Shown here: piece after piece, positions 44,881-56,235 of the stretch
Layout: every line of letters starts with the position of its first letter
How positions within the stretch are numbered: position 1 is the stretch's first letter
Assembly (NCBI GenBank): GCA_963662175.1
Contig: OY759224.1
Coordinates: 36,589,489 to 36,653,488 of the forward strand
Reading direction: 5' to 3'
DNA: 64,000 nucleotides
Origin: Aradus depressus
Taxonomy: Eukaryota > Arthropoda > Insecta > Hemiptera > Aradidae
The notes under the pieces: generated by a model
Told to the model about the DNA's origin: nothing
Database searches by the model: none
Seen by the model: only the letters and a program-made list of their open reading frames with translations
Translations under genes and position numbers: made by a program

Positions 44881-47355
44881 CTGTAAATGTGTGTAGAAAT
44901 GTTTGTCTCAGGTCAGTCCAAGCTGCAGGCATATTTATGGATAGCGTGTTGCATTACTTTTATTATACAAAAATAATTGTAGTAGACGCCTCCTTAATTT
45001 TTGCCAAGGAATCTTTATTTTCTTTCAAGTTTTAGGTATACAGGATCTGGAACCTAACTTTGGTATTTCAAATGAGATTACATGTTCTTCTTGATGAATA
45101 CTGAAACTAGAGTCTCTATAATTAAAAAAGATCTTTGAACGAGCACTCCCTTGCATAAACTCAAGAGACATTAAATTTTCAAGTTTCACAACTAAATCAA
45201 CATTTTTCCTATCAGCATTTTTTTTAACATTCATTTTGATTCCGTAAAGTAATTTAGTTATAAGAGTCGATTTTAGTTCAATCAAAAAACAATAAATTAT
45301 GTAGTTCGGGACAGCTTACCGATTAAAAATATAATTTTCAACGCCGTTAACGGTAGAAGAAGGGATGGGACGGTCACTTTGTCAAACTTCAACATTCAAT
45401 ATCTCAGCGCGCGTCCAACAGATTGCTCTCGAGCAAACTCATATATCATTGAAAAAAGTATAGTTTCAGGCCTCATTAAGAAGTATATATGGTCACATTT
45501 GAAATAAATAAGTTTATTTCGAGATCACATTTATCTGGTACTTGAAAAAGAAGTGAGGAGAGATCCAAAACAAATACTTTTGTAAAAAGCAGTGATTCTA
45601 TGAGAATGTTTCACCCCGAGCATGAATAGGCTTATAGCTTGGGCTGGCCTTGGACAAACATTTGTGAACATGTTCAAATTAAAGAGCACTTGATGCAGAG
45701 AATACACGACATTTCATCATACAAACGACCGATATGCACTCCAACAGCCCTTCATCAGAAACATCACAAACAAAGATCCCTATATAAGTGTGCTAACTGA
45801 CACGATAAACCTTCATTATTGTTTACCAACCGCAAACAATGCATTTCAGTGTTAATTTTTTATTTAGAATTTAGATCTTGATTGAAAATTGATTCTTACA
45901 TATTTTAAAAATTGTATAATATTATTTTTTTATTTGTTTTAAATATATGAAGCCAATTATTTTTAAAAATGGTTTATTAATATGAAATAGCTCCCCCCTA
46001 ATCCTGACCTGTGCTGCTCACACTTCATAACTTACAGATCCTCTGGACACACACCTTAGCACATCAGTTATTGTACTTTATTAAGTTAGTATCAATTAAC
46101 ATGGATAATTATTTCTCATAACGAACTTTTGTCTAGACATCCATGTTTATGTCCGCCTAGATTCAAAGAGGAGGTTAAAATTCTTAACAATCCATTCGAA
46201 ACTTGGAAGAAATTCTGCAATAAGAAACTGGAAAATGGTACCTATATTTATAAATGGCTTGAGTACAAAAAAGTAACTTATTTAATATAAAATATATATT
46301 ACCACATACCACTTTTTTTAATAGCAAAGTTTTATATAGCCACACAATTGAGAAGTTTTTATAATACACTTTTCATCCATTATTTTTTTATATAATAATT
46401 CAAATAATCTGAAATACCTATACTTCCTTTGAACCCTTTGCTCTCCTTACTCAACTGTATGATTAGAATAACATTTTTGTAACACTGACAACAAAAATAT
46501 TTTATTGAACCTTTCATATATGATAGTGTTTTGAAAGAATTTAAATTTTCAATTCTTAATTTAACAGACATCCTTTCCTTGGGAGGAAGAATAGGTTAGA
46601 TAGAATATTTCGACATTCACACAACAGTATGTATCAGAATAAAGTGACTTTAGGTAACGTAAGGTATGGCAAACATCTGATTAATTTACATTTCAAGAAC
46701 TTCACAACGACCACCTCTAGAGACCTGTGAAGGGACATGTCTGATATATTGACACACGATCGTGTATGTGGATTCAGAACTTCATATACAGACAAGACAC
46801 CAACTGATTGCCTCTTTCAAATGCACATGTTCTGTAGTTTGTTTGTAGATTAACTCTGCTTTGGCTTTTACATTGCATTCTTAGTCTCAAATTTGTTTCT
46901 TCTGTTTCTCATTCATTTCTGTTAAATCTTCATCCTTCATTTCTTTGGTAACTTGAAGGGTGTCGGGAGAAAACAAACGTTATCAGTTTTGAATTTTAAC
47001 TTTTAAAACTTTTTTTTTTTTTTCATTCTACTTATTTTAGCAATATATAAATATGATAAAGAAAAAAATCAGTATTTTGATATAACGACAGTCATATACA
47101 TACTTAAGAAACAGAAATGTATTTTCAAAATAACAAACATCATTGGGTCATATTATTGTGATAGATTTTCAACTTTACAAACAAATGTATACATCAAGTT
47201 AGATCATAAATTAGGTACACAAACAGTAATTAGATCTAAGACACAGAAATGAAAATAAGTAAAAAATAAATTAAATAAATAAATAAGTATACAAAAAACA
47301 AAAAAATATATCACATATTGAACATTTGAAATCACTATAAAATTTCAAAATTTCG
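44881..47355. other. AT-rich spacer with one unexplained ORF
   Basis: Mostly non-coding. The only frame I consider worth noting is at 45025-45285. A weak repeat-like stretch with ctcagcgcgcgtcc lies near 45415. No transposon ends recognised. Confidence 0.4.
45025..45285 (-). CDS. Unrecognised ORF, 86 codons
   Basis: The frame begins MIELKSTLITKLLYGIKMNV and ends KLGSRSCIPKT. Composition is protein-like (mixed charge, FEIP, SLEFMQ) rather than low complexity, but I recognise no family. No clear splice sites bound it. Could be an exon, a viral or transposon remnant, or chance. Confidence 0.2.
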   Translation of the reverse strand: MIELKSTLITKLLYGIKMNVKKNADRKNVDLVVKLENLMSLEFMQGSARSKIFFNYRDSSFSIHQEEHVISFEIPKLGSRSCIPKT

Positions 47356-47492
47356 TCATTTTTGTGGCAAGTGATGTGGTGAGAGATGAAGGGGTAGCTC
47401 GCAGATTATGTTTCCTTCGAGCTTCGAGTACTGGCAGGTGACACATCGGTAGGACTGACAATTTATGACTGGCTCAATAGCAGGCATTTTTC
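47356..47492 (-). CDS. Candidate alternative terminal exon, Cys/His-rich
   Basis: Acceptor catataccattttttcag, then GA AAA ATG CCT and a 44-codon frame ending at TGA 47356. The peptide has KMPAIEPVINCQSYRC, VTCQYSKLEG and PLHLSPHH, giving a CxxC followed by a His cluster with non-standard spacing. Phase matches the donor of 55199-55285. It may be an alternative 3' exon of the zinc-finger locus. Confidence 0.4.
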
Positions 47493-47814
47493 CTGAAAAA
47501 ATGGTATATGATAATTAGTTGAATATGAATCATTAAAAGTATAAGAAAAAAGTAAAACAGCATCGTGTCAGAACCAACTTGATAATAAAAAATGAATTAG
47601 AGGCCAGTCGATCCGAACGCGTTATTGCCTCCGTCAGTAAGAGAGAGCGACTGCAAAAAATGTTTATTGTAAACAAATGTTTCGGAGTTATAAGGCTTAT
47701 GGGTTTCATTTATTTTCAAGTACTTTAACTTGCTCCATGGGGTACGAAATTTTTTCGCAAATGAGTTAAGCTACGGCGTCTTCTTTTTTGAGAATAAAGG
47801 GGTTTCTATTCAGC

Positions 47815-48116
47815 CCTTGTCTCTCGCCAACAGTCAGTTAGTACTAGTCCCGGCTATATACAGCCCTTCATCCCTACCCAGAGTCAGTCAGTCAATCAGA
47901 GAGAGAGATAAGACTAGTAATTAGAGAGCTGATGCATACATCAGAAGACAGTCTTTTCACTTAAACGGCTATTCAGACCTAATCTCTCGCCAACAGTCTG
48001 TCAGTAGTAGCCCCGGCTATATACAGCCCTTTATACCTCGCCAGAGTCAGTCAATCAGTGAGACAGAGAGTGAGTGAGAGTGTGAGAGAGATAAGGGTAG
48101 TAATTAGAGAGCTAAT
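47815..48116. repeat. Tandem duplication, about 170-bp spacing
   Basis: tctcgccaacagtc...cccggctatatacagccctt...gagagagataag...gtaattagagagct occurs twice (47820-47935 and 47985-48115), with GA-rich runs. It lies just before the Polinton polymerase fragment. Confidence 0.85.
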
Positions 48117-48524
48117 GCCAGGCAATCATGTCCCAAAATTAGTTGCACATTTAAATTCTCGGAAGCGGTACGTTGTGCATTTTGTTAATTTAAAGCAGGC
48201 TATTAAACATGGCTTGCGTGTTACAAAGGTTTATCGCGCCATAAAATTTAAACAGTCCCGGTGGCTACAATCGTATATAAAATGCTGCACAGAATTACGT
48301 AAAAAGGCCAATAATGAGTTTGAAAAAGATTTCTATAAACTAGTAAATAACGCCGTCTTTGGAAAAACAATGGAAAACATCCGTAAACGCATGAATATGA
48401 AATTAGTTACTGGTCCGATCCGATGAAAAAACTCATGAAACTAATCGTAAAAGCTAACTTCTTAGACGGCATTATTTACCACGAAAACTTGGTTGATGTG
48501 ATTATGAGTAAAACTAAACTACTA
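48117..48524 (+). pseudogene. Polinton/Maverick protein-primed DNA polymerase B fragment
   Basis: The frame reads KLVAHLNSRKRYVVHFVNLK, IKFKQSRWLQSYIKCCTEL and NNAVFGKTMENIRKRMNMKL, hallmarks of the DNA_pol_B_2 palm/thumb region of Polintons. A frameshift near 48423 leads to LIVKANFLDGIIYHENLVDV. It is cut at 48524 by a Tigger MITE; clear continuation at 50480 was not confirmed. Integrase, ATPase, protease and capsid genes are absent. Confidence 0.8.
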
Positions 48525-48643
48525 CAGTGTAAACTCTATATAGCGGCACTTAAGGGATTGCGCATTTTATGGCATTATTGAGAGTTCTCGTTAAATGAAG
48601 AGAAGAAAAATCAATACATATTACATTACATTTAATAGTATTG

Positions 48644-50367
48644 TAGCAGTTATTGTAGTATAAATGTTCTGACAGTTCAAAAAAACTGTTTGACAGTAGA
48701 ATTTCTGCTTTGATAACTTTTTCTTCTTCTTTGCATTCTTTAAAATGTTCTATCAGATTGATGTTTGAAGTAAAGCCCCTTATATACAGTTCAATACATA
48801 AAGGCCTGATCTGATCTCCGAGCTGCTTATGAAGCACCTGCGCAAATATATAAACATGTAGAGGACTTTCAGCATTTTGTACTATTTTTCGAACAATGTT
48901 ACATAAAGTTGATAAACAGTTTATCAATTTTGGTCCACAAATCCACAAGGTGGACAGAAAGCCTTCCAACAGTTCTGTTGGGACTACGAGCAGCCATGAG
49001 GGAGGACTCCGACTATACACTTGCACATAGAGTCTACGGTAAAGAGATACGGATTCCCGGCGAATTTTTCGTCGATTCTGCGCCAAATGTCTACGCCGAT
49101 ACCTTTGTCGCCCTGTTGCAGGCGTACATGCGAAAAATGAGACCAGTCAAAGTAAAAGATAAAATGTCGCAAAATATCTTTGTGCACAAAGACCTAGCTA
49201 CATGTTCACATGTTTTCGTAAGAACTGATAGAGTAAAAAAACCTCTTGCTTACGCTTATGAAGGCCCATTTCCTGTACTTAGGAAATATGATAAATATTT
49301 TACGGTACAAATGAAGAACAAAGAAGACAACATAACAATCGATCGTCTCAAACCAGCATATCTCCTGTCACAAGAGGACGTTCAACCACGGACAGACATT
49401 GTTGGTCCAGCGTCTGGTACCAACGAACAGACTAGAACCACGCGGTCGGGACGCAAAGTTCGATTCCCCGCTCGCTATGACGAACTGGTGCAAGTGAGAC
49501 TTATGTAACTACATTTGTATTTGCATTAATTTTTCATTTTATTGTTTGTTATGTAATATTGGGGCCACTCATACTTTTTTTTTTTTGTTATTAATGTTTT
49601 CTCTTTATTTTATCATGTACCTTTTGTATGTATGTACTTGTTCTATATATCTTCTGCTATTGCTTATTATCGTAGCAGTCCTTGTGTATGGCTGCTACTG
49701 AAGGGGGAGTAGTGTAGCAGTATATTGTAGTATAAATGTTCTGTAAAGAATTATAAGTGACTGTAGTGGCAACACTGTGTGGGAGTCAGTGAGTCAGTTT
49801 GAGTTGGTCTCGATAGAACATTGTTTGTTTTGTACTAGCGTAAATAATGTGTGATTTATATGCTAATTAGTCTTTGTGTACTCCCCATAAACTCATTTAT
49901 AAGCCATGAGAGTACAGTATCTTACTATTATAATATGTATTTACTAATAAAGTATAAAATTTACAAACAACAAACATTAATATTGATACAAATAACAACA
50001 ATTATTGCGTATAGTCTGATATCTTCGTCTGAAGTTTTTTGCTACAGAATTTTAATTGTCTTTTCTTATGTATTTTATTCATATCTTGGAATGCTGTGGG
50101 ATCAACTCGGTTATACAAAAAGTCTAGCAGGCGAGGTAAACACGTGCAAGGTAATCACAACAAACAAAAGAACGAATTTCTTAGAATCTTCGGTACGTAT
50201 GATGCCGACAGTCGAGGTAAATACGTGCTAGACAATAAAGCAACAAAATAACAAACAAAAAAACGTACACAGCTGCAGTTCTTATTAATTTGGGCAACTT
50301 GAAAGTACTGTTTATTGCTTAGTAATGACGTAATGTTGTCGTTATTTAGAGTGGGTGTGATGCTACA
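48644..50367 (+). mobile_element. Decayed Gypsy (CsRn1-like) inside the MITE
   Basis: The 3' LTR runs 49713-50367 (655 bp), starting TGTAGCA and ending TGCTACA, preceded by a polypurine tract gaagggggagtag. Only about 31 bp of the 5' LTR start remains, at 48644-48675. Gag, protease, RT and most integrase are deleted. 48676-48905 is not identified; its minus strand has an open frame of unknown origin. Confidence 0.7.
48930..49508 (+). pseudogene. Gypsy integrase C-terminal fragment
   Basis: RWTESLPTVLLGLRAAMRED, YGKEIRIPGEFFVDSAP and the C-terminal domain VFVRTDRVKKPLAYAYEGPF, ITIDRLKPAYL match the end of Ty3/Gypsy pol of the CsRn1 type (RxPGEFF). It ends at TAA 49506-49508, about 200 bp before the 3' LTR. 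Confidence 0.85.
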
Positions 50368-50709
50368 TAGAGTGTATCATTGTATGGACAACAAGGTAAA
50401 CCAACCAGATTCAAGTAATTTCGATGTTTTAGGGAGTTTGTCGTTAAATTGCGTGACGTTAAATGGAGTTTACACTGTATATTAAAATGTTTGGCCTATA
50501 AATCGTTGACATAAGCTTCATTTTTCACTTATGGTCCTTGTGGATACCCTGTTTGAAAATAATTCTTTTTATTTTATTATTTAACAAACCAAGGCCAAAG
50601 GAAAGGGAATGTTGTGGTAGCATGGGGCAAGGCCTGGGGAGGGGATGGGGCTGTGGCGGCCGCTATCTTGCGCATGAGCTCTTGAGCCAGCTCCGGCCTT
50701 TTTACCCAA

Positions 50710-51173
50710 CTAACCATAGCTGTACAACTTACATTGAAAAGGTTTCTTCCCCTTATGTATCAACATATGCATCTTGAAATTGGTTGATGCTCTACAACTG
50801 AAAAGGCGCAACTTACCATGGAAAGGCTTGTTTTCTGTATGTATCAACAAATGTCTCTTCAAGGTGCTAGTTTGTCTACAACTGTAGCTGCACAACTTAC
50901 ATTGGAAAGGCTTCTCTCCTGTATGTATCAACATATGCGTCTTCAAATTGCTAGCTAGTTCAGAAGTGAATCTACTCAATGAACATTGGAACGGTTTCTG
51001 CACACTCAAAATCAAAGATCTTTCATTATTGCCTTCCGATGACGATGATATGTCCAGCTGTGGACAGACGGCTCTCATATGCCTCCAAACAATGTGTTTC
51101 CTAAGTCTGCCTAGGCTGGCTGACGTATGACCACAGTGAACACACACCATCCGCAAGAAGCCAACTATATCGC
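50710..51173 (-). CDS. C2H2 zinc-finger terminal exon, decaying fingers
   Basis: Acceptor cgtctgtttcag precedes GC GAT ATA GTT at 51173. About 154 codons follow to a stop at 50710. Finger 1 (CVHCGHTSASLGRLRKHIVWRH) is spaced like a real C2H2. After a Ser-rich acidic linker, finger 2 (CSLSRFT...) has lost its second Cys, finger 3 (CKLCSYSCRQTSTLKRHLLIH) is intact, finger 4 has lost both Cys (GKLR), and finger 5 is cut short. Linkers TGEKPF and TENKPF are kept. Likely a DNA-binding nuclear protein or a fading paralogue. Phase matches 55199-55285. Confidence 0.7.
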
Positions 51174-51921
51174 CTGAAACAGACGGAAATAAACATATTT
51201 AAGGCTTAAAGCCACAGTACTCTTGAATCATTTTGGCCATTTTTCGACTTAACAACTTATTCCCTGTGACCATAGATATATAGTAAGTGTTTATTTAGCT
51301 GATTTTTTTTTTTTATTCATTAAACTTTTCTTTCTTAAATCTCTAATATCTCAAGATATTAGTCCCAAAAACGTATTTTTTTTAGGTGTTTAGTAGGTAA
51401 ATAATGACTCTCTGACTATAAAATCAACAAATATTTACAAATCCTTCATTATAGATTTATAAGCCCTTTCTTCTTCTTATACATAGACTTCACTTGTTTT
51501 TTTCTCATTATTTTTATAATTAAAAACCATGTAATTAGCAACACAAATAATAATTGTTCCTCTGAAATATTGTTAATTGTATTATTAATATCGTTTTCTG
51601 TTTACAGATCATCAACTGAGAATTTGTCAAGATGTCAACTTCTCCCCACAAAGTTCAGCTCTTCCGTTATTTTCTCACCTAGTGCATGGATGGATTAGGA
51701 TTATTATTTTCCGGACAATTATATGAAGGGCTTAGTTTCAAAACGGGCTAAGTCCACTTTTGTAAATTTTGGGAAAACAACAAACAACTCTGTAGGTGCA
51801 TGCATATTTAAAAAAATAATAAACACTATAGTTGGCGTATTGCTGATGGAAATAACTTTTAATTTCTGTAGTCCGGCTACTTTTTGTAAGTGAATACACA
51901 CAGAACACGAAAAAAAATGTT
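51174..51921. other. AT-rich spacer, no gene seen
   Basis: Intron-like sequence upstream of the zinc-finger exon; no supported feature. Confidence 0.4.
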
Positions 51922-52066
51922 GGGACTTAGCCGGTTTTGAAAATAAACAACTTGGATTTAGCACTTTCCAGAATAAATAAATGGACTTAGCCGGGTTTGA
52001 AAATAAACAACTTGGACTTAGCACTTTCCAGAATAAATAAATGGACTTAGCGGGTTTGAAAATAAA
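51922..52066. repeat. 60-bp tandem repeat, about 2.5 copies
   Basis: Unit contains ggacttagccgggtttgaaa and gcactttccagaataaataa. A related single copy of the first half lies near 53265. Confidence 0.9.
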
Positions 52067-52133
52067 ATAAGAATTTATTCAATTTTGTAGAAAAAAAAAG
52101 TATTTTTGTTGGCTTATAATTATCGAGGTTAGG

Positions 52134-52391
52134 TTAGGTATAGTTATAGAAGGAAACTAGTCCATTGATGTTTGGATTAATTCCACTGATACAATGACGT
52201 AAAGAATTTTCCAAATTATCTTCAGTGAGCCTTGTACAATGTTTTGATTTATTAACTTTCATCATTGAAAAGAACTGTTCGCATTTATAAGTACTGCCAA
52301 ACACACAAATCAATCTTCTTGCGAATTTTCTAAGCTGCGGAAAATGGTCTTCTTCGAGGTATTTTTTTGTAGAAATCGCACAACTCCACAC
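52134..52391 (-). pseudogene. hAT transposase C-terminal dimerisation fragment
   Basis: FPQLRKFARRLICVFGSTYK followed by CEQFFSMMKVNKSKHCTRLT and LENSLRHC matches the hAT C-terminal domain of the GTF2IRD2/ZBED-like group. It lacks the rest of the catalytic domain and is a remnant, or part of a spliced domesticated gene. Confidence 0.8.
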
Positions 52392-52829
52392 CTATTCTCG
52401 GGAAGGGGTTCCTTTTGCATGTTTGTTCGGTCGTAACACTATCAATCAATCACATTGATTTTAGGACAATCACATTGAAATTTAGGACTCCCACAGTAGA
52501 GTCGGGCTCATGTCCACCAGAGTAACAAAAGAGCGCTCTGGTAGTAGGCGATATGACCTCGTAGTTAAAGCCCGGGCATGAGTCATAAAACCTAACCTAA
52601 AATTACCAAAATTTGCTGCTATACTTCTTATCTACCCCTATGATTATTTTTGATAGTTATTATTTTTCTAGCTATATATATATTTTTTCAAACACAACTC
52701 AATATTCCTAACGTTAATTAGTTATTTGAACTTTAAGACTTTTTTATACTTTTTTTATTTTATTTTTTTATTAATATAAATTATGATTTTACTTGATGTG
52801 CTGGGATGTGTGGGGATGTTTTTGGATCA

Positions 52830-53100
52830 TCATGATGTCCAAGAAATAGCCATGCGGTCTTCTAGCTTGTCCACCTGGTTCCATTCATTGCATCTTTCCT
52901 CGATTTCTTCAAACGGACGTACCTGTCTGTTGTACGGACCGTGTTCTTTAAGAACTCCTGTTAGTTGCCGAAGTTCGCTCCTTTTGAGGTTCAGGATCCC
53001 ATCCCCCAACACCTTGGAATCCTCCCTCACCCAGGAACATCTTCGATTGTCGGTATGCTCTAGGTGCCCAGTCAGTTTTGAGTCCGATACAGAAACCTAA
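52830..53100 (-). pseudogene. Possible LINE C-terminal fragment
   Basis: The minus strand reads LKRSELRQLTGVLKEHGPYN, resembling the LSRxxLRxLTGxLTGHxxLN block that follows RNase H in some LINEs. No other LINE domain is adjacent, so the call is tentative. Confidence 0.35.
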
Positions 53101-54149
53101 CTATAGAAACCTAACCTATAATTATCGATATTACATGGATATTTCAGTTGTATCGTCTGTTTAAATAATGCGAAATCCTTAAAGTCACGGTATAATGGGT
53201 ACATTTACCTTATTAGATTCAATACTTCATAATATGTGGACTTCATTTTAGAAATGAATTCTTGGACTTAGCTGGTTTTGAAAATAAAATTTTTTTTAAA
53301 TACATTTTTTATTAATGTTCGTTAAGAAAACTTTTTTTTTTTATTATCTTTGTTACTAAAAGTTGGGAAATATCTCAAAAAAACATTTTCCTGAAATATC
53401 TCCGATTTTTTTTTTTTTTTTTTTCTCAATTTTATACAAAATATTCCAGAAGCGATGGGAATATTTATATTACAATTAATATACTGGAACCATACTTTTT
53501 TTGTCTTGTCTAAGAGCTCATTACAGATCTCCAAGATGACATCATCATTTGTGTTCTAAGCTCCAATGAAATGATAATGTTTGTAAAATTAGGAACGGAA
53601 AATTTAAATTCTTTCAAAACACAATCTTCTTATGTGTGAGACGTTTCAATACAATATTTTTGTTGTCTGAGTTAGAAAATTGTTATTCTGATCATACAGT
53701 TGAGTAACTACTAAAAAGTTCAGAAAACAAATTAGATAAATATTTATTGCCACTTAATTTTAACTAATATATTAAAAATAATATAAAATGTAATATAAAA
53801 CCGTTCATAGATTTGTATTTAATATTAAATATATCTGGTCAAAAAATTAATTTTTTGTTCTCAATGCCTTTTTTAATACACCTTTTTCAGTCTTCTTATT
53901 GCAGAATTAACATCGGCTTATGTCCCAACGAAAATCCTCAATTATTCATTAATAAATGATACTTTTGATTTTGTGATATAAGTTTTTCTTTGAATATTAC
54001 TCAAGTTCCTTCGATATGATTTAATTTCTTTCTTTGTAATTTTTCATTATTTTTATAATTTCAGCAATTAAAAATGTTGCTTTTTCTTGTCATCAGTTTG
54101 ATGATCTTATTTTTTCCTACATATTTTTAGGTCAGGTGTCCTTGGAGGG
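53101..54149. other. AT-rich spacer, no gene seen
   Basis: No supported coding sequence or transposon end. Confidence 0.4.
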
Positions 54150-55060
54150 TTCTGGATACACATATACAAAACAATTTCGTATCGATACATTCATTCCATC
54201 ATACACAAAATTTTTACGTCACCAGCTATCGGTCAATAATTCGATGCGGAGTTTTCAACAGAATTTCATATTTTCCGAACTTCAGATTCCAAATTTGAGA
54301 AAAATGTCTGTCTCTTAACACATAACTTCCGATAGAATAAACATATTCTACACGAAATTTTATATGCGAATCCAGACCCTTTACCGACGAAACCTATTGT
54401 TTATCAGCCACATCGACCCAAGGAAAGGAGGGACTTCTAGGGGATGGCTTAACAGAAAAAATGTAATAACTGCCATTATAATGAATATATCGACACAAAA
54501 TTTAGTAAGAGGATTCAGAAGCAACTATGTAAGTTAAATATTGCGTTTTAGAACAAACTTAGTTTTAAGATTATTTCGGGCTGGGAAGTACATAAGCCGG
54601 TGATTCACCGAATTTTTTTCTCTTCATTTATTGATTCAGGGGGTCGGAAAACATGAAACTTCACTGAAAACTTTATATAAGATAAGTTCCCCCCCGTATT
54701 ACTTGGTAGGAAAGACAAAGAAACGAAGTAGGAGGAAGCGTGACGACCAGAGTTTTTGTGCTTGGATCTGCTTCGATAAAGTTGGCAAGCTTCTAATTCA
54801 GGTTAACAGAAATCTATCTAGTTATAATAAATGTATCGACACAAAAGTTCTTATGTAAAGTTCCAAACCCCATTTTAGGCCGACACTTTTTAATTTTCAG
54901 CGGAATCGGCAGAAGGGAGGGGGCTCAATTCAAAAAGCGTAATGTCATGACTTTATCGGCACGAAATTCAGGATGAGGATTTAGGAGCCCCCCCGCTATG
55001 TAAGTCACTGTTGAATATTAGCACGAATGGTCGACTGGTTTTGGAGGAGGAGCGGAATGT
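54150..55060. repeat. Dispersed non-coding repeat (mate of 11140-11400)
   Basis: Parts match the reverse complement of 11140-11400. Internally it repeats related blocks (cgaaacttcactgaaaac, gattcaccgaattttt, cgacacaaaattt), suggesting several diverged tandem copies. Confidence 0.5.
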
Positions 55061-55198
55061 TAATAGATTAATTCGTTCTGGGGAAGTACATTGTCGGTGA
55101 TTCAACGACTACTTTATTCTTAATTTTTGAACTAAAACAGTAATCAATGATGTAAATAAACAAGAGGTTTGCTAAAATTGATAGAACAACAGACTTAC

Positions 55199-55285
55199 CG
55201 CAATCATCATTTGTTGCAAGTTCGGGTTCCTCTTTAATATATACGTCTCCTTCTTCATTGGTGTACATATTTCATTCTTCGGAAT
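55199..55285 (-). CDS. Start-codon exon with IKEEPE motif
   Basis: 87-bp exon between acceptor tttttttgtccacag and donor tgcg|gtaagt. An in-frame TGA precedes an ATG that opens MYTNEEGDVYIKEEPELATN and then DDC. The exon ends with one base of a Gly codon. IKEEPE is a SUMO-type acidic motif common at the N-terminus of insect zinc-finger proteins. The phase matches the acceptors at 51173, 47492 and 19082. Confidence 0.5.
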
Positions 55286-55674
55286 CTGTGGACAAAAAAA
55301 AAAAAATTAAAATTAAGCGTTACGTTGAATTCACTGCAATTAAAACAAACCATCTGATATTATACTAAAACTATCAGCGCACACACATATATACATACAT
55401 AACTTACAGAACCCACACTGTATCCCAGTTCACAGAGCAAGCGACGCCCTTCGTCGGTAAACGTTGTAGAGATTGTCAAAAGTGGATTTATACAAAACAT
55501 AGATGTATCTATTTCAACGATTTTTTATTCATTTATGAATGCACTCTAAAGTTGAAAGTGGTTTTAATGAAGGTTTTCTATCTTATAGTTTTCATGTTAT
55601 TCAGAGTTTAATGTTTAATATTTACTGTCATTTTTTGAAAAGTTATTTATATTTATAAAAGTGAGCAAAATTAC

Positions 55675-55680
<6 letters not shown>

Positions 55681-55710
<30 letters not shown>

Positions 55711-56233
55711 ATTGGAGGGGGATATGCTGTGACGCACATCCAGGGAAGGTAGCCCTGGAAAGTGTGGGACTCGAGCCGATTCACCATACCCACTAAAACC
55801 CCCTCCTTGCCGATCCTGATTCCCTTCCGCGGAACTGACGGTCTGTCATTACTTCGCGGAAGGGAGGAAGGGTGGCTGGTAACGCCCCTTCTTCTGTTTT
55901 ATTGCCGCTACTGTTCCTTGTCAGCCCTCTCCTGGAGAGCCAACCCGCCCATGATGAGTGCTGCAAAATCGCAGCCTTCATCCCACGACTCCTGGGAGCG
56001 CAGCATAGCGTCCACGTAACTGGTAGCAGTCAGTGGGGCGCCCATGCTGCACTCCAGATTTTTCCTTCCCTCCTCAAATCTGGGGCATTTGAGGAGGACA
56101 TGCTCCGCCGACTCCGTCTCACCAAGGCACGCGGGGCAGTCTGGTGTTGTTGCTGCCCCGATTTTGTGGAGGTACCCCCGGAACCCACCGTGTCCCGTGA
56201 GTACCTGGGTGAGGTGGTAATTCACCTCCCCAT
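55681..56233 (-). pseudogene. R1-like LINE 3' fragment with long poly(A)
   Basis: The minus strand encodes MNYHLTQVLTGHGGFRGYLH and CPACLGETESAEHVLLKCPR, the C-terminal end of an R1/I-type ORF2. A short 3' UTR and about 28 A (T run at 55681-55709 on the plus strand) follow. Strongly 5'-truncated. Confidence 0.8.
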
Positions 56234-56235
56234 GC

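Larger units (their letters stand above)
48525..50477. mobile_element. Tigger-like MITE (about 229 bp) split by a Gypsy
   Basis: Ends cagtgtaaactct (48525) and its complement ...ggagtttacactg (50477) are flanked by TA on both sides (48523-48524, 50478-50479). Subtracting the Gypsy at 48644-50367 leaves 119 + 110 bp, a typical MITE size. Confidence 0.75.

Noticed and set aside
52500..52570. Short inverted repeat ccagag...ctctgg suggesting a structured RNA
   Set aside because: The stem is only 6 bp, with no conservation evidence.
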